From Flavobacterium sp. (GTDB lineage Bacteria; Bacteroidota; Bacteroidia; Flavobacteriales; Flavobacteriaceae), in contig NZ_JAMWYY010000003.1 in assembly GCF_024305175.1 (NCBI RefSeq), positions 52,629-116,628 on the forward strand: a stretch of DNA of 64,000 nt, in the 5' to 3' direction. The position numbers were made by a program, and so were the translations under genes. This document shows positions 1 to 8,271 of this stretch, in pieces (the stretch's first letter is position 1; every line of letters starts with the position of its first letter). The notes below the pieces were generated by a model. That model was given only the letters and a program-made list of their open reading frames with translations, did not search any database and was not told where the DNA came from.

Positions 1-1
1 T

Positions 2-73
2 AAGCCTTTTGTAAAGAACACCGACCTGCATTACCTGATGCTTCAGGCAGCGGAAGTGGAGAATAAGTTTTAA
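2..73 (+). CDS. C-terminal end of an unidentified protein (partial)
   Basis: An open frame enters from the left edge and stops with TAA at 71-73, giving a tail that ends in LQAAEVENKF. It is followed at once by a strong intrinsic terminator, which supports it being a real gene end. Too little is visible to name the protein. Confidence 0.5.
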   Translation, partial: KPFVKNTDLHYLMLQAAEVENKF

Positions 74-97
74 TTTACTGCTTAAATAATACTATCG

Positions 98-148
98 GGC
101 TGTTTCAGATTGTTCTTGTAAAGACTTTTGAAACAGCCTCTTTTTTTA
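98..148 (+). terminator. Rho-independent terminator
   Basis: GGCTGTTTCA (98-107) pairs perfectly with TGAAACAGCC (129-138) and is followed by a T-rich run (139-148). It ends the transcript of the partial gene at the left edge. Confidence 0.85.
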
Positions 149-181
149 TATTTTTAAGGGTAATTTTTCATCATAAAACAT

Positions 182-811
182 ATGAAATTTTTATTGGCTA
201 TCATCAGCATTACATTATTTACATCATGCAAAACAGATACTAACGGTAGTATTACAAGCGATAACATACTTTTACAGGAAGGCGATATTATTTTCCAAAC
301 GTCAGAATCGGAACAAAGTAAAGCAATACAGCTTGCAACAAATTCGCCTTATTCGCATTGTGGTATTATTTTTAAACAAGATACCAGTTACTATGTCTAT
401 GAGGCAATACAACCTGTTACAAAAACTCTACTCAAAGAATGGATTAAAAGGGGAAAAGACAACCATTATGTTATAAAACGACTTATAAACGCCGACAATG
501 TACTTACAGATGAAGCACTTTTAAGAATGAGAGAAACAGGCAAAGCCATGAGTGGCAAAGATTATGACTTGTATTTTGAATGGAATAATGACAAAATATA
601 TTGCAGCGAATTGGTATGGAAAATCTATAAAGAAGGTACAGGACTGGAAATTGGCAAAACACAGCAACTAAAAGATTTCAGCCTTTCAAATAGTATTGTA
701 CAGCAAAAACTAAAAGAACGCTTTGGTGAAAATATACCTTTAAATGAAAAAGTTATTTCACCTGCTGCAATTTTTAATAGTAGTTTGTTATATACCGTCT
801 ATGAAAACTAA
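182..811 (+). CDS. YiiX/YebB-like permuted NlpC/P60 cysteine hydrolase, lipoprotein
   Basis: This 209-residue protein starts with a short lipoprotein signal ending in a lipobox-like LFTSC (Cys16), so it is probably anchored in an envelope membrane. The body matches the permuted NlpC/P60 papain-like family (DUF830, YiiX/YaeF type). An early histidine motif, SHCGII, follows the EGDIIF strand, and the catalytic cysteine is downstream in YCSELVWK. Family members cleave amide or ester bonds in cell wall or lipid substrates; the substrate here cannot be read from the sequence. It overlaps the next gene by 11 bases, so the two are probably translated together. Confidence 0.8.
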   Translation: MKFLLAIISITLFTSCKTDTNGSITSDNILLQEGDIIFQTSESEQSKAIQLATNSPYSHCGIIFKQDTSYYVYEAIQPVTKTLLKEWIKRGKDNHYVIKRLINADNVLTDEALLRMRETGKAMSGKDYDLYFEWNNDKIYCSELVWKIYKEGTGLEIGKTQQLKDFSLSNSIVQQKLKERFGENIPLNEKVISPAAIFNSSLLYTVYEN

Positions 812-1205
812 AGTTATACTCTTTATTGCTGTTTACAGTATAATTTATACAATGGTAGTGCTTTTTATAAGCACTAATGATTTTGCAGTTTCTGTAATAC
901 CTGGATGGCATCAGATGATTATGAGTAATGGTCAATTACTTTTAATATTATCAACCAGCCTGATCTTTATAACCGGGGTTTACAGTTACTTCATTTATAT
1001 AAGAAAAAGGAGAACAATCTCCTTTTATCCTTACTTAGTTTTTTCTATTCCGTTACCTGTAGTAGTTGTATTATCGCTTCTAAATTATATACAGCACACA
1101 AATATTATTTTTTGTGCGATAATTTTTATGATAGGACAAACATACTTTATAATCCTACTTTTCTTCCATTACATTAAGGATTATATACTAAAAAGCCAAA
1201 GCTGA
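801..1205 (+). CDS. Small integral membrane protein, four predicted helices
   Basis: No family was recognised. The 134-residue product starting at ATG 801 (MKTKVILF) is strongly hydrophobic and reads as four membrane helices separated by short basic loops such as IRKRRT. The open frame extends upstream to 744, but that part lies inside the preceding gene, so the start at 801 is preferred. It overlaps the end of the hydrolase gene (stop 809-811), which suggests coupled translation and perhaps a membrane partner role. Its 3' end overlaps the convergent nitronate monooxygenase gene by 18 bases. Confidence 0.6.
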   Translation: MKTKVILFIAVYSIIYTMVVLFISTNDFAVSVIPGWHQMIMSNGQLLLILSTSLIFITGVYSYFIYIRKRRTISFYPYLVFSIPLPVVVVLSLLNYIQHTNIIFCAIIFMIGQTYFIILLFFHYIKDYILKSQS

Positions 1206-2132
1206 AGCCTCTCTTTTGGCCTGTTCAAAATCAGCTATTATTTCCTGTAGTATCTGGGCGGCTGGTTTAATGTCATGTATAAGCCCTGCTATCTGCCCTA
1301 TTTCAAGCTCCCCCTCCTCAAGGTCGCCTTCAAACATGCCTTTTTTAGCGCGTGCGCGGCCTAAAAGTGCTTTAAGGTCATCTACTGTTGGCGACTTGGC
1401 GTAAAGCGCTGTAACATCATTAAAGAACTTATTCTTTATAAGCCTTACGGGTGCAAGCTCTTTCAGGGTTACATGGGTATCGCCGTCTTTAGCCGCTACT
1501 ATGGCGCGTTTAAAATTTTCGTGTGAGGAAGACTCTACCGAAGCGGCAAAGCGGCTGCCAATCTGCACGCCATCGGCTCCCAGTATCATGGCGGCAAGCA
1601 TTCCGCGCCCCGTGGCTATACCCCCTGCGGCTATAAGCGGCACCTGCAACTGTTCTTTTACCATAGGTATCAGCGTAAAGGTGGTGGTTTCCTCACGCCC
1701 GTTATGCCCACCTGCTTCAAAGCCTTCAGCTACAACGGCATCAACACCTGCTTCCTGGGCTTTCAGCGCAAACTTAACGCTGCTTACCACATGCACAACT
1801 GTTATACCTTTTTCTTTAAGGAAAGCTGTCCATGTTTTGGGGTTTCCCGCAGAGGTAAATACTATTTTTACCCCCTCCTCTACTATAATATCCATTATCT
1901 TTTCAATATCCGGGTACAGCATGGGTACATTAACCGCAAAAGGCTTATCAGTAGCTTTTTTGCATTTTTGTATGTGTTCCCTTAAAACTTCGGGGTACAT
2001 AGATCCGGCACCAATAATGCCAAGCCCGCCTGCGTTGCTTACTGCGCTTGCCAGTTTATAACCACTTGCCCAAATCATTCCCGCCTGTATTACAGGATAT
2101 TGTATATTAAAAAGTTCTGTAATTCTGTTCAT
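1188..2132 (-). CDS. Nitronate monooxygenase / FabK-like FMN enzyme
   Basis: The 314-residue protein is a TIM-barrel flavoenzyme of the 2-nitropropane dioxygenase family. It starts with the typical ITELFNIQYPVIQAGM segment and contains the family motif AEGFEAGGHNG and the phosphate-binding stretch AAGGIATGRGM followed by GADGVQIGSRF. Members oxidise alkyl nitronates with FMN and oxygen, or act as enoyl-ACP reductase II (FabK). The two groups cannot be separated by eye, but the GGHxG motif fits class II nitronate monooxygenase. Length is normal. It lies 8 bases downstream of the subtilase gene and may be co-transcribed with it. Confidence 0.85.
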   Translation of the reverse strand: MNRITELFNIQYPVIQAGMIWASGYKLASAVSNAGGLGIIGAGSMYPEVLREHIQKCKKATDKPFAVNVPMLYPDIEKIMDIIVEEGVKIVFTSAGNPKTWTAFLKEKGITVVHVVSSVKFALKAQEAGVDAVVAEGFEAGGHNGREETTTFTLIPMVKEQLQVPLIAAGGIATGRGMLAAMILGADGVQIGSRFAASVESSSHENFKRAIVAAKDGDTHVTLKELAPVRLIKNKFFNDVTALYAKSPTVDDLKALLGRARAKKGMFEGDLEEGELEIGQIAGLIHDIKPAAQILQEIIADFEQAKREASALAF

Positions 2133-2140
2133 TCTATTTA

Positions 2141-3748
2141 TTATCGTTTCACTAATTTTCCTGATTGTGTGCTTTTTGCCGACTGTAGTAAAAATGTATA
2201 GATACCGCCCGGCAATGTCTGTACCGAAAAAGCAGGTTTGTTTTTTGTAACTGTGGCTTTATACACCTGCTGCCCAAGCCCGTTATAAATTATAATTTCG
2301 GCATCGCTTTCTAAACCTGACACCATAACATATTCTGTTGCAGGGTTAGGGCTTATTACTAATGATTTTTTCTCAATTTGCTGAGCCGATGCCGTATCAA
2401 GGGCAAGGGCAAAATCGGGTATTCCATAGCCATATTCGTTATCAGGATTATTAAAGCGGTCGGCAGATTGCTTTACAAGCGCTACAATTTCGGCATTGGT
2501 AAGCTCAGGCAGCGCCTGCCAAAGGCATGCCACAAGCCCGCAGGTAATGGGACCAGAAAAGGAGGTGCCACTTGCCGCAACAATTGACCCGGATGTATTA
2601 GACACTGCCGAGGCAACACCCCTTGCCATAACATCGGGCTTTATGCGTCCGTCAAAGGTCGGGCCAATAGAGCTGAAGGGAGAGCGTATCTCCTCTCCGT
2701 TTACAGCACCAACTGCCAGTGTGGTAGTTGCCTCTGCGGGCATTGCTGCATAAGGATCTTCGCTGTTACCTGAGTTTCCTGCAGATGTTACACAAACCAT
2801 TCCGCGCGAAAAGGCAATATTAGCACCGCGCGATATAAAAGAAGTTTGCCCGTTTAAATCTTCATAGGTATAATCATAAGCAGGGTTATCATATTTAAAA
2901 TAACCCAAAGATGTATTGATAATATCAACCCCCAGGCTATCGGCAACCTCGGCCGCCTCCACCCAATAGGATTCTTCAACCGGGTTTTCACTTTCGGCAT
3001 CCTCTGTCCTGAATAAATAGTAAAGTGCATCCGGTGCTGTACCTGCATACTCGCCCTCAAGGTAGCCACCCATAGTAGAAAGTACCAGCGTGCCGTGTGT
3101 ATCGGTAACCGAGTAAACATCTTCCGACTCTGTTACAAAATCATAAGTACCCAGCACCTGCCCATTATCAAACAGCCGCTGAAAGGGTGTTGCTGTATCT
3201 ACCCCGGGAAACCCTGAATCCATAACCGCTATGGTAATGCCTGTGCCTGTATAATCCTGCTGGTGCAGCAGGTGCCCGTTCAGCATAACTATCTGGTTTT
3301 GTGCGGCGCCATAATCAAAATCGGCCTGGGTTTCTAAAAATTTGTTTACGGTTTGCATTTGTTCCGGCTGTAGCAGCCGCCCTGATGTATTAAGCAGCTT
3401 ATTGGCAAAATCTACAGATTCAACAAATTCTAATTCCGTGAGAGCATTTATGGCTTCCTCTGTACCTCGAATGTGCAAAGCATTGAGCCATTTTGATTTT
3501 GCCATTACCGTAATGCCGGGCGCAGTTGTTACCGCAGTTACATATGGTTCATGCAGCGGAACATCGGTAACATCTAAGGCTATACCCTGTACTGCACGCC
3601 TGTTAAGCGCTTTTTGTGATAGCATCTGCAAAGGGTTGGCCAGATAAAAATCCGCATCAGGCTTATCGGTAAAATATATCCAAGCGTCTTCCTGCGCGCG
3701 GGCAACAACTGCGGTAAATAACAGCAGGTATATAATAATTTTTTTCAT
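2141..3748 (-). CDS. Subtilisin-like S8 serine peptidase with type IX secretion sorting tail
   Basis: Starting at ATG 3748 the protein has a signal peptide (MKKIIIYLLLF...ARAQ), a propeptide of about 130 residues, and an S8 catalytic domain. The triad is visible: Asp in VMDSGFPG (about 175), His in DTHGTLV (about 217), Ser in GTSFSGP (about 396). The last 75 residues form a type A T9SS C-terminal domain, opening with SPNPATEYV and ending LPGGIYTFLL...GKLVKR. This marks it for export across the outer membrane and anchoring or release. An upstream in-frame Met at 3769 would add MFICYNA before the signal peptide and is unlikely. Role: extracellular protein degradation. Confidence 0.9.
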   Translation of the reverse strand: MKKIIIYLLLFTAVVARAQEDAWIYFTDKPDADFYLANPLQMLSQKALNRRAVQGIALDVTDVPLHEPYVTAVTTAPGITVMAKSKWLNALHIRGTEEAINALTELEFVESVDFANKLLNTSGRLLQPEQMQTVNKFLETQADFDYGAAQNQIVMLNGHLLHQQDYTGTGITIAVMDSGFPGVDTATPFQRLFDNGQVLGTYDFVTESEDVYSVTDTHGTLVLSTMGGYLEGEYAGTAPDALYYLFRTEDAESENPVEESYWVEAAEVADSLGVDIINTSLGYFKYDNPAYDYTYEDLNGQTSFISRGANIAFSRGMVCVTSAGNSGNSEDPYAAMPAEATTTLAVGAVNGEEIRSPFSSIGPTFDGRIKPDVMARGVASAVSNTSGSIVAASGTSFSGPITCGLVACLWQALPELTNAEIVALVKQSADRFNNPDNEYGYGIPDFALALDTASAQQIEKKSLVISPNPATEYVMVSGLESDAEIIIYNGLGQQVYKATVTKNKPAFSVQTLPGGIYTFLLQSAKSTQSGKLVKR

Positions 3749-3811
3749 AGCGTTATAGCAAATAAACATACGGATTTCTTACACCTTAACGTGTAAAAAC
3801 CCAAAGATACA

Positions 3812-3819
3812 AAAGATTA
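3812..3819 (-). promoter_or_regulatory. Possible -7 element for the subtilase gene
   Basis: On the minus strand the sequence reads TATCTTTG, matching the Bacteroidota -7 form TAnnTTTG, 63 bases before the ATG at 3748. No good TTTG -33 box was found at the usual distance. Confidence 0.4.
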
Positions 3820-3830
3820 CAACGATATAA

Positions 3831-3863
3831 TTGCCGCTGTTACATCAAAACGTGTTATTTTTG
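3831..3863 (+). promoter_or_regulatory. Promoter for the DMT permease gene
   Basis: TTG at 3831 and TATTTTTG at 3856-3863 lie 22 bases apart, close to the TTTG-N19-TAnnTTTG consensus. Transcription would start about 12 bases before the ATG at 3882. Confidence 0.5.
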
Positions 3864-3881
3864 CGCGAAATTTTTTAGCCG

Positions 3882-4736
3882 ATGCTATACCTCATACTGA
3901 GCATAATATGCAGTGTTACTGTGGGAATTATCTTTAAAGTGATAAGAAAGTTCCCTGTCTCTGTTATGCAGGTAGTAATGTGGAATTATGTGGCAGCGCT
4001 ATTGCTTTGTTATTTTGTTTTTGAGCCTTCTGTTGCAGAAGCCGGCGGAGATGCGCCCTGGGTTATATATGGCGCGTTGGCTATATTACTACCCTCTATA
4101 TTTCTGTTTCTTGCTGCATCTATAAGGCACATGGGGATAGTGAAAACAGACGCCGCGCAACGGCTTTCTTTAATTATCCCTATACTGGCTTCTTACTTTA
4201 TCTTCAGAGAAGATTTTAATATCTTAAAAATAACGGGGTTAATAATAGGGTTTCCCGCTATATGGCTTATTTTAATGAAAAGTGACGGGGCAAAAAGCAG
4301 GAAATGGATTTTTCCGGCAGTAGTGCTTGTGGGCTTTGGCGTTGTAGATATACTTTTTAAACAAATTGCACTGTATACTACCATAACCTACACAACATCC
4401 TTATTCCTTGTTTTTGCCGGGGCGTTATTTGTGTCGGTACTGCTGGTGGTTAACGATATACTTACCTGCAATACAAAACTTAATTTCAGAAATATTATTT
4501 TCGGAATAATTACAGGGCTTTTTAATTTTGGTAATATCCTTTTTTACCTCAAAGCGCACCGTGCATTTGCAGATAATCCTTCCACTGTTTTTGCAAGTAT
4601 GAATATTGGTGTAATTGTTTTAGGCAGCGTTGCAGGCGTATTTATATTTAAGGAAAAGATGTCAATTTTAAATTATGCAGGTATCTTTCTTGCGCTTGCA
4701 GCAATACTTTTCATAACACTTTCGCAGGTTTATTAA
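3882..4736 (+). CDS. EamA/DMT-superfamily membrane permease
   Basis: The 284-residue protein consists almost entirely of hydrophobic helices, about ten in two halves, as in drug/metabolite transporters of the EamA type. The first half ends with the typical ISHM/FREDFNILKITGLIIGF region and the second half repeats it as FKEKMSILNYAGIFLA. The family exports or imports small metabolites in the inner membrane; the substrate cannot be inferred. It stands alone with its own promoter. The riboswitch-controlled methionine operon begins about 70 bases downstream of its stop. Confidence 0.75.
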   Translation: MLYLILSIICSVTVGIIFKVIRKFPVSVMQVVMWNYVAALLLCYFVFEPSVAEAGGDAPWVIYGALAILLPSIFLFLAASIRHMGIVKTDAAQRLSLIIPILASYFIFREDFNILKITGLIIGFPAIWLILMKSDGAKSRKWIFPAVVLVGFGVVDILFKQIALYTTITYTTSLFLVFAGALFVSVLLVVNDILTCNTKLNFRNIIFGIITGLFNFGNILFYLKAHRAFADNPSTVFASMNIGVIVLGSVAGVFIFKEKMSILNYAGIFLALAAILFITLSQVY

Positions 4737-4784
4737 AAAATAAATACTTGAATTACAGCTTTATATAAATTTTTAAAAATTTTA

Positions 4785-4817
4785 TTTGGAAAATTAAAAG
4801 TTTCTGCTCTAACTTTG
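4785..4817 (+). promoter_or_regulatory. Promoter of the SAM-riboswitch methionine operon
   Basis: TTTG (4785-4788) and TAACTTTG (4810-4817), 21 bases apart, fit the Bacteroidota housekeeping promoter. The start would fall near 4825, just ahead of the riboswitch aptamer. Confidence 0.65.
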
Positions 4818-4842
4818 CCACAAGTTCTTTTAGAAAATTATT

Positions 4843-4949
4843 CTTATCCAGAAAGACTGAGGGAGTTGACCCTGTGACGTCTTGGCAACCTGTCCGCATA
4901 CGGCGGATAAGGTGCCACTTTCAACCGCGCACAAGCGTGGAAAGATAAG
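4843..4949 (+). ncRNA. SAM-I (S-box) riboswitch aptamer
   Basis: The element has the S-box layout. P1 is CTTATC (4843-4848) pairing with GATAAG (4944-4949). The A-G-rich kink-turn segment, the conserved CTTGGCAACC core, GGTGCCACTTTC and a final GC-rich hairpin (CCGCGCACAAGCGTGG) follow. It binds S-adenosylmethionine and turns off downstream methionine synthesis genes, which fits the two genes that follow. Confidence 0.92.
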
Positions 4950-4985
4950 TTTAGAAACCAGTAGATAATAGCTCGAGATATTATG

Positions 4986-5018
4986 TGCCTTTCTGACTTA
5001 TCGGAAAGGCATTTTTGT
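4986..5018 (+). terminator. Riboswitch expression-platform terminator
   Basis: TGCCTTTC (4986-4993) pairs with GAAAGGCA (5004-5011), followed by TTTTTGTTTT. Its loop contains ACTTATC (4996-5002), complementary to GATAAGT (4944-4950) of the aptamer P1 3' strand, so an antiterminator can form when SAM is absent. Confidence 0.85.
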
Positions 5019-5101
5019 TTTATGCCCTTCCGGTAATGGATTTGGATAGTTTTTTATAAAACTAAACAATGTTTAATTAAATTTTCTAAATCAAAAAGGA
5101 C

Positions 5102-6289
5102 ATGAAAGAGCAAACACAAACACTGCACAGCATACCTGTAGATGCATTAACGGGAAGCATATCGGTGCCCATTTACCAAACCTCAACTTTTGTGCAGGAA
5201 GCGCCCGGCATACATAAGGGCTTTGACTATTCGCGCAGCAACAACCCCACCCGAAAAGCGCTGGAAGATTGTATTGCCCAACTTGAAAACGGCAGTAACG
5301 GCTATGCGTTTGCAAGCGGGCTTGCCGCTATAGATGCTGTTGTAAAGCTGCTTGAAACGGGCGATGAAATTATAGCTGTAGATGATATTTATGGCGGGGC
5401 ATTCAGGCTGTTTACACACGTGTACCAAAAATTTGGCATTACCATTAAGTATGTAGATTCTACCAACAGTGCCAATATTGCAAATGCCATAAGTGCCGCA
5501 ACAAAGCTTATCTGGATAGAATCGCCTACTAACCCTACCCTTAAAGTATCTGACATTGCTGCCATTGCGCAAATAGCAAAAGCATATAATATATTGCTGT
5601 GTGTAGATAATACTTTTGCATCTCCGGCGGCGCAAAAACCCATAAACCTGGGAGCCGATATTGTGGTACACAGCGCCACAAAGTATATTTCCGGCCATAG
5701 CGACCTTATTGCCGGGCTTGTGGTAACGGCAACACAACAGCTTGGCGATAAGATAAAATTTATTCAAAATGCAAGTGGCGCCATACTGGCCCCTTTTGAT
5801 AGCTGGCTGGTTATACGCGGTATAGAAACCCTTTCGCTGCGCATAAGGCAACACTCTGAAAATGCCCAAAAAATAGCCGAATACCTACTGGAAGAAAAAC
5901 TGGTAAAAAATGTGTATTACCCGGGTCTACCTTCGCACCACAACCATGAAATTGCTAAAAAACAGCAAAAATATTTTGGCGGGGTTATAGCTTTTGACCT
6001 GGCTATAGATGACAAAGAACTGGCATCTGCCATTGTTTCGGGGACAAAACTCTTTAAGTTGGCAGAAAGCCTGGGCGGTGTTAAAAGCCTGTGTTGCCTG
6101 CCCTGCGAAATGACACATAAATCTATCCCCGCAGAAAAAAGGTATAGCTCGGGGGTTACAGACAGCCTTATACGCTTATCGGTAGGGCTTGAGGATGCAG
6201 ATGACCTTATTGAAGATTTAAAACAGGCGTTTGCAACAGCTTTACAGCAAAAGAACGCAGTTGAAAACACAGTAGTAACAGCTAATTAA
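5102..6289 (+). CDS. PLP-dependent trans-sulfuration enzyme (cystathionine gamma-synthase / O-acyl-homoserine sulfhydrylase type)
   Basis: This 395-residue protein belongs to the Cys/Met metabolism PLP family. It shows the substrate-loop motif YSRSNNPTRKALE, the cofactor-binding ASGLAAIDAV, and VDNTFASP. The Schiff-base lysine is in SATKYISGHSD (about K194). Such enzymes replace the acyl group of activated homoserine with cysteine or sulfide. Exact acyl and sulfur donors cannot be read by eye. It is first in an operon led by a SAM-I riboswitch and sits 7 bases before homoserine dehydrogenase, so a biosynthetic role in methionine production is favoured over cysteine catabolism. Confidence 0.85.
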   Translation: MKEQTQTLHSIPVDALTGSISVPIYQTSTFVQEAPGIHKGFDYSRSNNPTRKALEDCIAQLENGSNGYAFASGLAAIDAVVKLLETGDEIIAVDDIYGGAFRLFTHVYQKFGITIKYVDSTNSANIANAISAATKLIWIESPTNPTLKVSDIAAIAQIAKAYNILLCVDNTFASPAAQKPINLGADIVVHSATKYISGHSDLIAGLVVTATQQLGDKIKFIQNASGAILAPFDSWLVIRGIETLSLRIRQHSENAQKIAEYLLEEKLVKNVYYPGLPSHHNHEIAKKQQKYFGGVIAFDLAIDDKELASAIVSGTKLFKLAESLGGVKSLCCLPCEMTHKSIPAEKRYSSGVTDSLIRLSVGLEDADDLIEDLKQAFATALQQKNAVENTVVTAN

Positions 6290-6296
6290 ACCGGAA

Positions 6297-7520
6297 ATGT
6301 CGAGAAAAAATTTAAACATAGGGCTTTTTGGTTTTGGTTGTGTGGGGTATGGCCTTTATGAAGTACTGCAAAAAACACCGGGGCTAAAAGCCAATATCAG
6401 CAGGATATGCGTTAAAGATAAAAACAAGCCTCGTGAAATTGATTCACATCATTTTACGTATGATAAACATGATATATTAAATGATGAGAGCATAAACGTT
6501 GTTGTGGAACTAATAGATGATGCCGATGCAGCATTCGAAATAGTGGCGGCGGCGCTTAAAAAAGGGAAAGCGGTAGTATCGGCCAATAAAAAAATGGTAG
6601 CCGAACATTTTGAAGAACTGCTGCAATTGCAAAAGCAATATAATGTGCCGTTACTGTATGAAGCGGCAGCGTGTGCAAGTATGCCAATAATACGTAACCT
6701 TGAAGAGTATTATGATAACGACCTTTTAGAATCTATAGAAGGGATAGTGAATGGCTCTACCAACTATATACTTACCAAAACCATACAGGAAAACCTGAGT
6801 TATGAAACAGCACTAAAACAGGCGCAGGATAAAGGTTTTGCAGAAAGCAACCCGTTGCTGGATGTAGGCGGGTTTGATGCCAAGTATAAACTGCTGATAC
6901 TACTTGCCCATGCTTTTGGGCATATAGCAAAACCCGATGAAATTATAAATATTGGTATAGATAACATTGGAGCGCTTGAGCTTAAATATGCGCGAGAAAA
7001 AGGGCTTAAAATAAAACTGGTAGCGCAGGCCTATAAAAACCCAAATGGTAAGATAACTGCCTTTGTACTACCAAAATTTGTAGGCGCTGAAAACAGGCTG
7101 TATCATGTAGATGATGTATTTAACGGGGTAATTACCAAAACCGCATTTGCCGATACGCACTTTTTTGTAGGACGCGGCGCAGGCGCGCACCCTACCGCAT
7201 CGGCAGTACTATCAGATATATCTGCGCTTAGCTATGATTATAAATATGAATACAAGAAGATAGAGCGCGGCGAAGGCAGTGGCTTAACTCATGATGTATA
7301 CCTTAAGGTATTGCTAAGGCACAGGCACGAAGATAATAGTATACTTAAAGACCATTTTGTAACTATTGAAGAATCATATACCAATAACCATTCGGCATAT
7401 GTTACAGGAGTTATTTCGTTAACTAACCTGAAACAAATTGGTGAATTGTTTGGCGGAACGTCTTTCATCCTTATAGAAACCGTTACGGCACAACATTACC
7501 AGCCAGAACTTGTAAATTAG
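6297..7520 (+). CDS. hom: Homoserine dehydrogenase
   Basis: The 407-residue protein begins with an NAD(P)-binding fold (IGLFGFGCVGYGL, GxGxxG). It has the typical VVSANKKMVAEH segment, and the catalytic region carries GIVNGSTNYILTK and DVGGFDAKYKLLILL. A C-terminal ACT-like part follows. It reduces aspartate semialdehyde to homoserine, supplying the substrate for the enzyme encoded 7 bases upstream. Being a stand-alone dehydrogenase in a SAM-riboswitch operon, it is probably the copy dedicated to methionine synthesis, separate from any fused aspartokinase-homoserine dehydrogenase (inference). Confidence 0.9.
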   Translation: MSRKNLNIGLFGFGCVGYGLYEVLQKTPGLKANISRICVKDKNKPREIDSHHFTYDKHDILNDESINVVVELIDDADAAFEIVAAALKKGKAVVSANKKMVAEHFEELLQLQKQYNVPLLYEAAACASMPIIRNLEEYYDNDLLESIEGIVNGSTNYILTKTIQENLSYETALKQAQDKGFAESNPLLDVGGFDAKYKLLILLAHAFGHIAKPDEIINIGIDNIGALELKYAREKGLKIKLVAQAYKNPNGKITAFVLPKFVGAENRLYHVDDVFNGVITKTAFADTHFFVGRGAGAHPTASAVLSDISALSYDYKYEYKKIERGEGSGLTHDVYLKVLLRHRHEDNSILKDHFVTIEESYTNNHSAYVTGVISLTNLKQIGELFGGTSFILIETVTAQHYQPELVN

Positions 7521-7536
7521 TGTTTTGTTAATAGAG

Positions 7537-7583
7537 GCACCGTTAAAAGGCAGTTATACTTTTTAAGCGGTGCTTTTATTTTT
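7537..7583 (+). terminator. Terminator of the methionine operon
   Basis: GCACCGTTAAAA (from 7537) pairs with TTTTAAGCGGTGC (ending 7573) with one bulge, then TTTTATTTTTTAT. The convergent DUF1684 gene ends inside this T-rich stretch, so the hairpin can serve both strands. Confidence 0.75.
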
Positions 7584-8172
7584 TATATTCCTTCACCCCG
7601 GCCTTTACTTCTACCATAAGGTCATTTTGCTGTGGTGGTATTGGGCAGGAATATTGATAATTATAAGCACAGTAAGGGTTATAGGCTGTATTAAAATCGA
7701 TGTAAATTATATCGCCTTCCGGTACTTTAAGGTCAATATACCTGCCACCGCCATAGCTGCCATTGCCCGAAGTAAGATCTGTAAACGGCAGGAAAAGATG
7801 ATCTTTATACTTTTCTTTTTTAGTCAGTTCTACATTGCGGAACACATCCAGTTTGCAATCTTTACCCATTAGCGTAAAATGCAGTTCGCCATACTTAACA
7901 TATATAGGCTTTCGGTCTGTAGTGGTAGGCATCTCAAATGGCTTTTCATCGGGGGTACGCACCAGTTTTGCCTGCACACAATACTGCATATCTACTGGAT
8001 AAAAATCAAGCGATTTAAATTTTTTCAGGTCTTTTTCAGTAAGAGGCGATTCTGCAGGATTGGCATATTCTGCATTAAGCTGCTTTTGGTAAGCAACAGC
8101 AGCTTCTTCATAACATTGTGCCTGTACTGATAGTATCCAGAAAAAGGCTACCAGGGTAAGTATAACTTTCAT
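7576..8172 (-). CDS. DUF1684 family secreted protein
   Basis: The 198-residue protein has an N-terminal signal peptide (MKVILTLVAFFWILSVQAQ) and a DUF1684 domain. Recognisable parts are LTEKDLKKFKSLDFYPVD, the glycine-rich SYGGGRYIDL and the end motif IDFNTAYNPYCAYNYQYSCPIPP. DUF1684 proteins are widespread in Bacteroidota and their biochemical function is unknown. The product is expected in the periplasm or outside the cell. It stands alone, between the methionine operon and an MFS gene. Confidence 0.85.
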   Translation of the reverse strand: MKVILTLVAFFWILSVQAQCYEEAAVAYQKQLNAEYANPAESPLTEKDLKKFKSLDFYPVDMQYCVQAKLVRTPDEKPFEMPTTTDRKPIYVKYGELHFTLMGKDCKLDVFRNVELTKKEKYKDHLFLPFTDLTSGNGSYGGGRYIDLKVPEGDIIYIDFNTAYNPYCAYNYQYSCPIPPQQNDLMVEVKAGVKEYKK

Positions 8173-8244
8173 GCTTTTGTATTAATAATACAAAAATAAC
8201 AATTTGCCCGCTAATAGTCCCGGTTAGGTAGTGTTCAAAATATG

Positions 8245-8252
8245 TACCTTTG
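8245..8252 (+). promoter_or_regulatory. -7 promoter element that decides the start of the MFS gene
   Basis: TACCTTTG matches TAnnTTTG. Transcription would begin near 8259, downstream of the ATG at 8242. That leaves the ATG at 8272 as the usable start of the MFS gene. The -33 box is weak. Confidence 0.55.
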
Positions 8253-8271
8253 CAGCTATAACCTTTTTAGA

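Noticed and set aside
1216-1985. Several plus-strand frames opposite the nitronate monooxygenase gene
   Set aside because: Their protein text lacks domain patterns, and the opposite strand holds a complete conserved enzyme.
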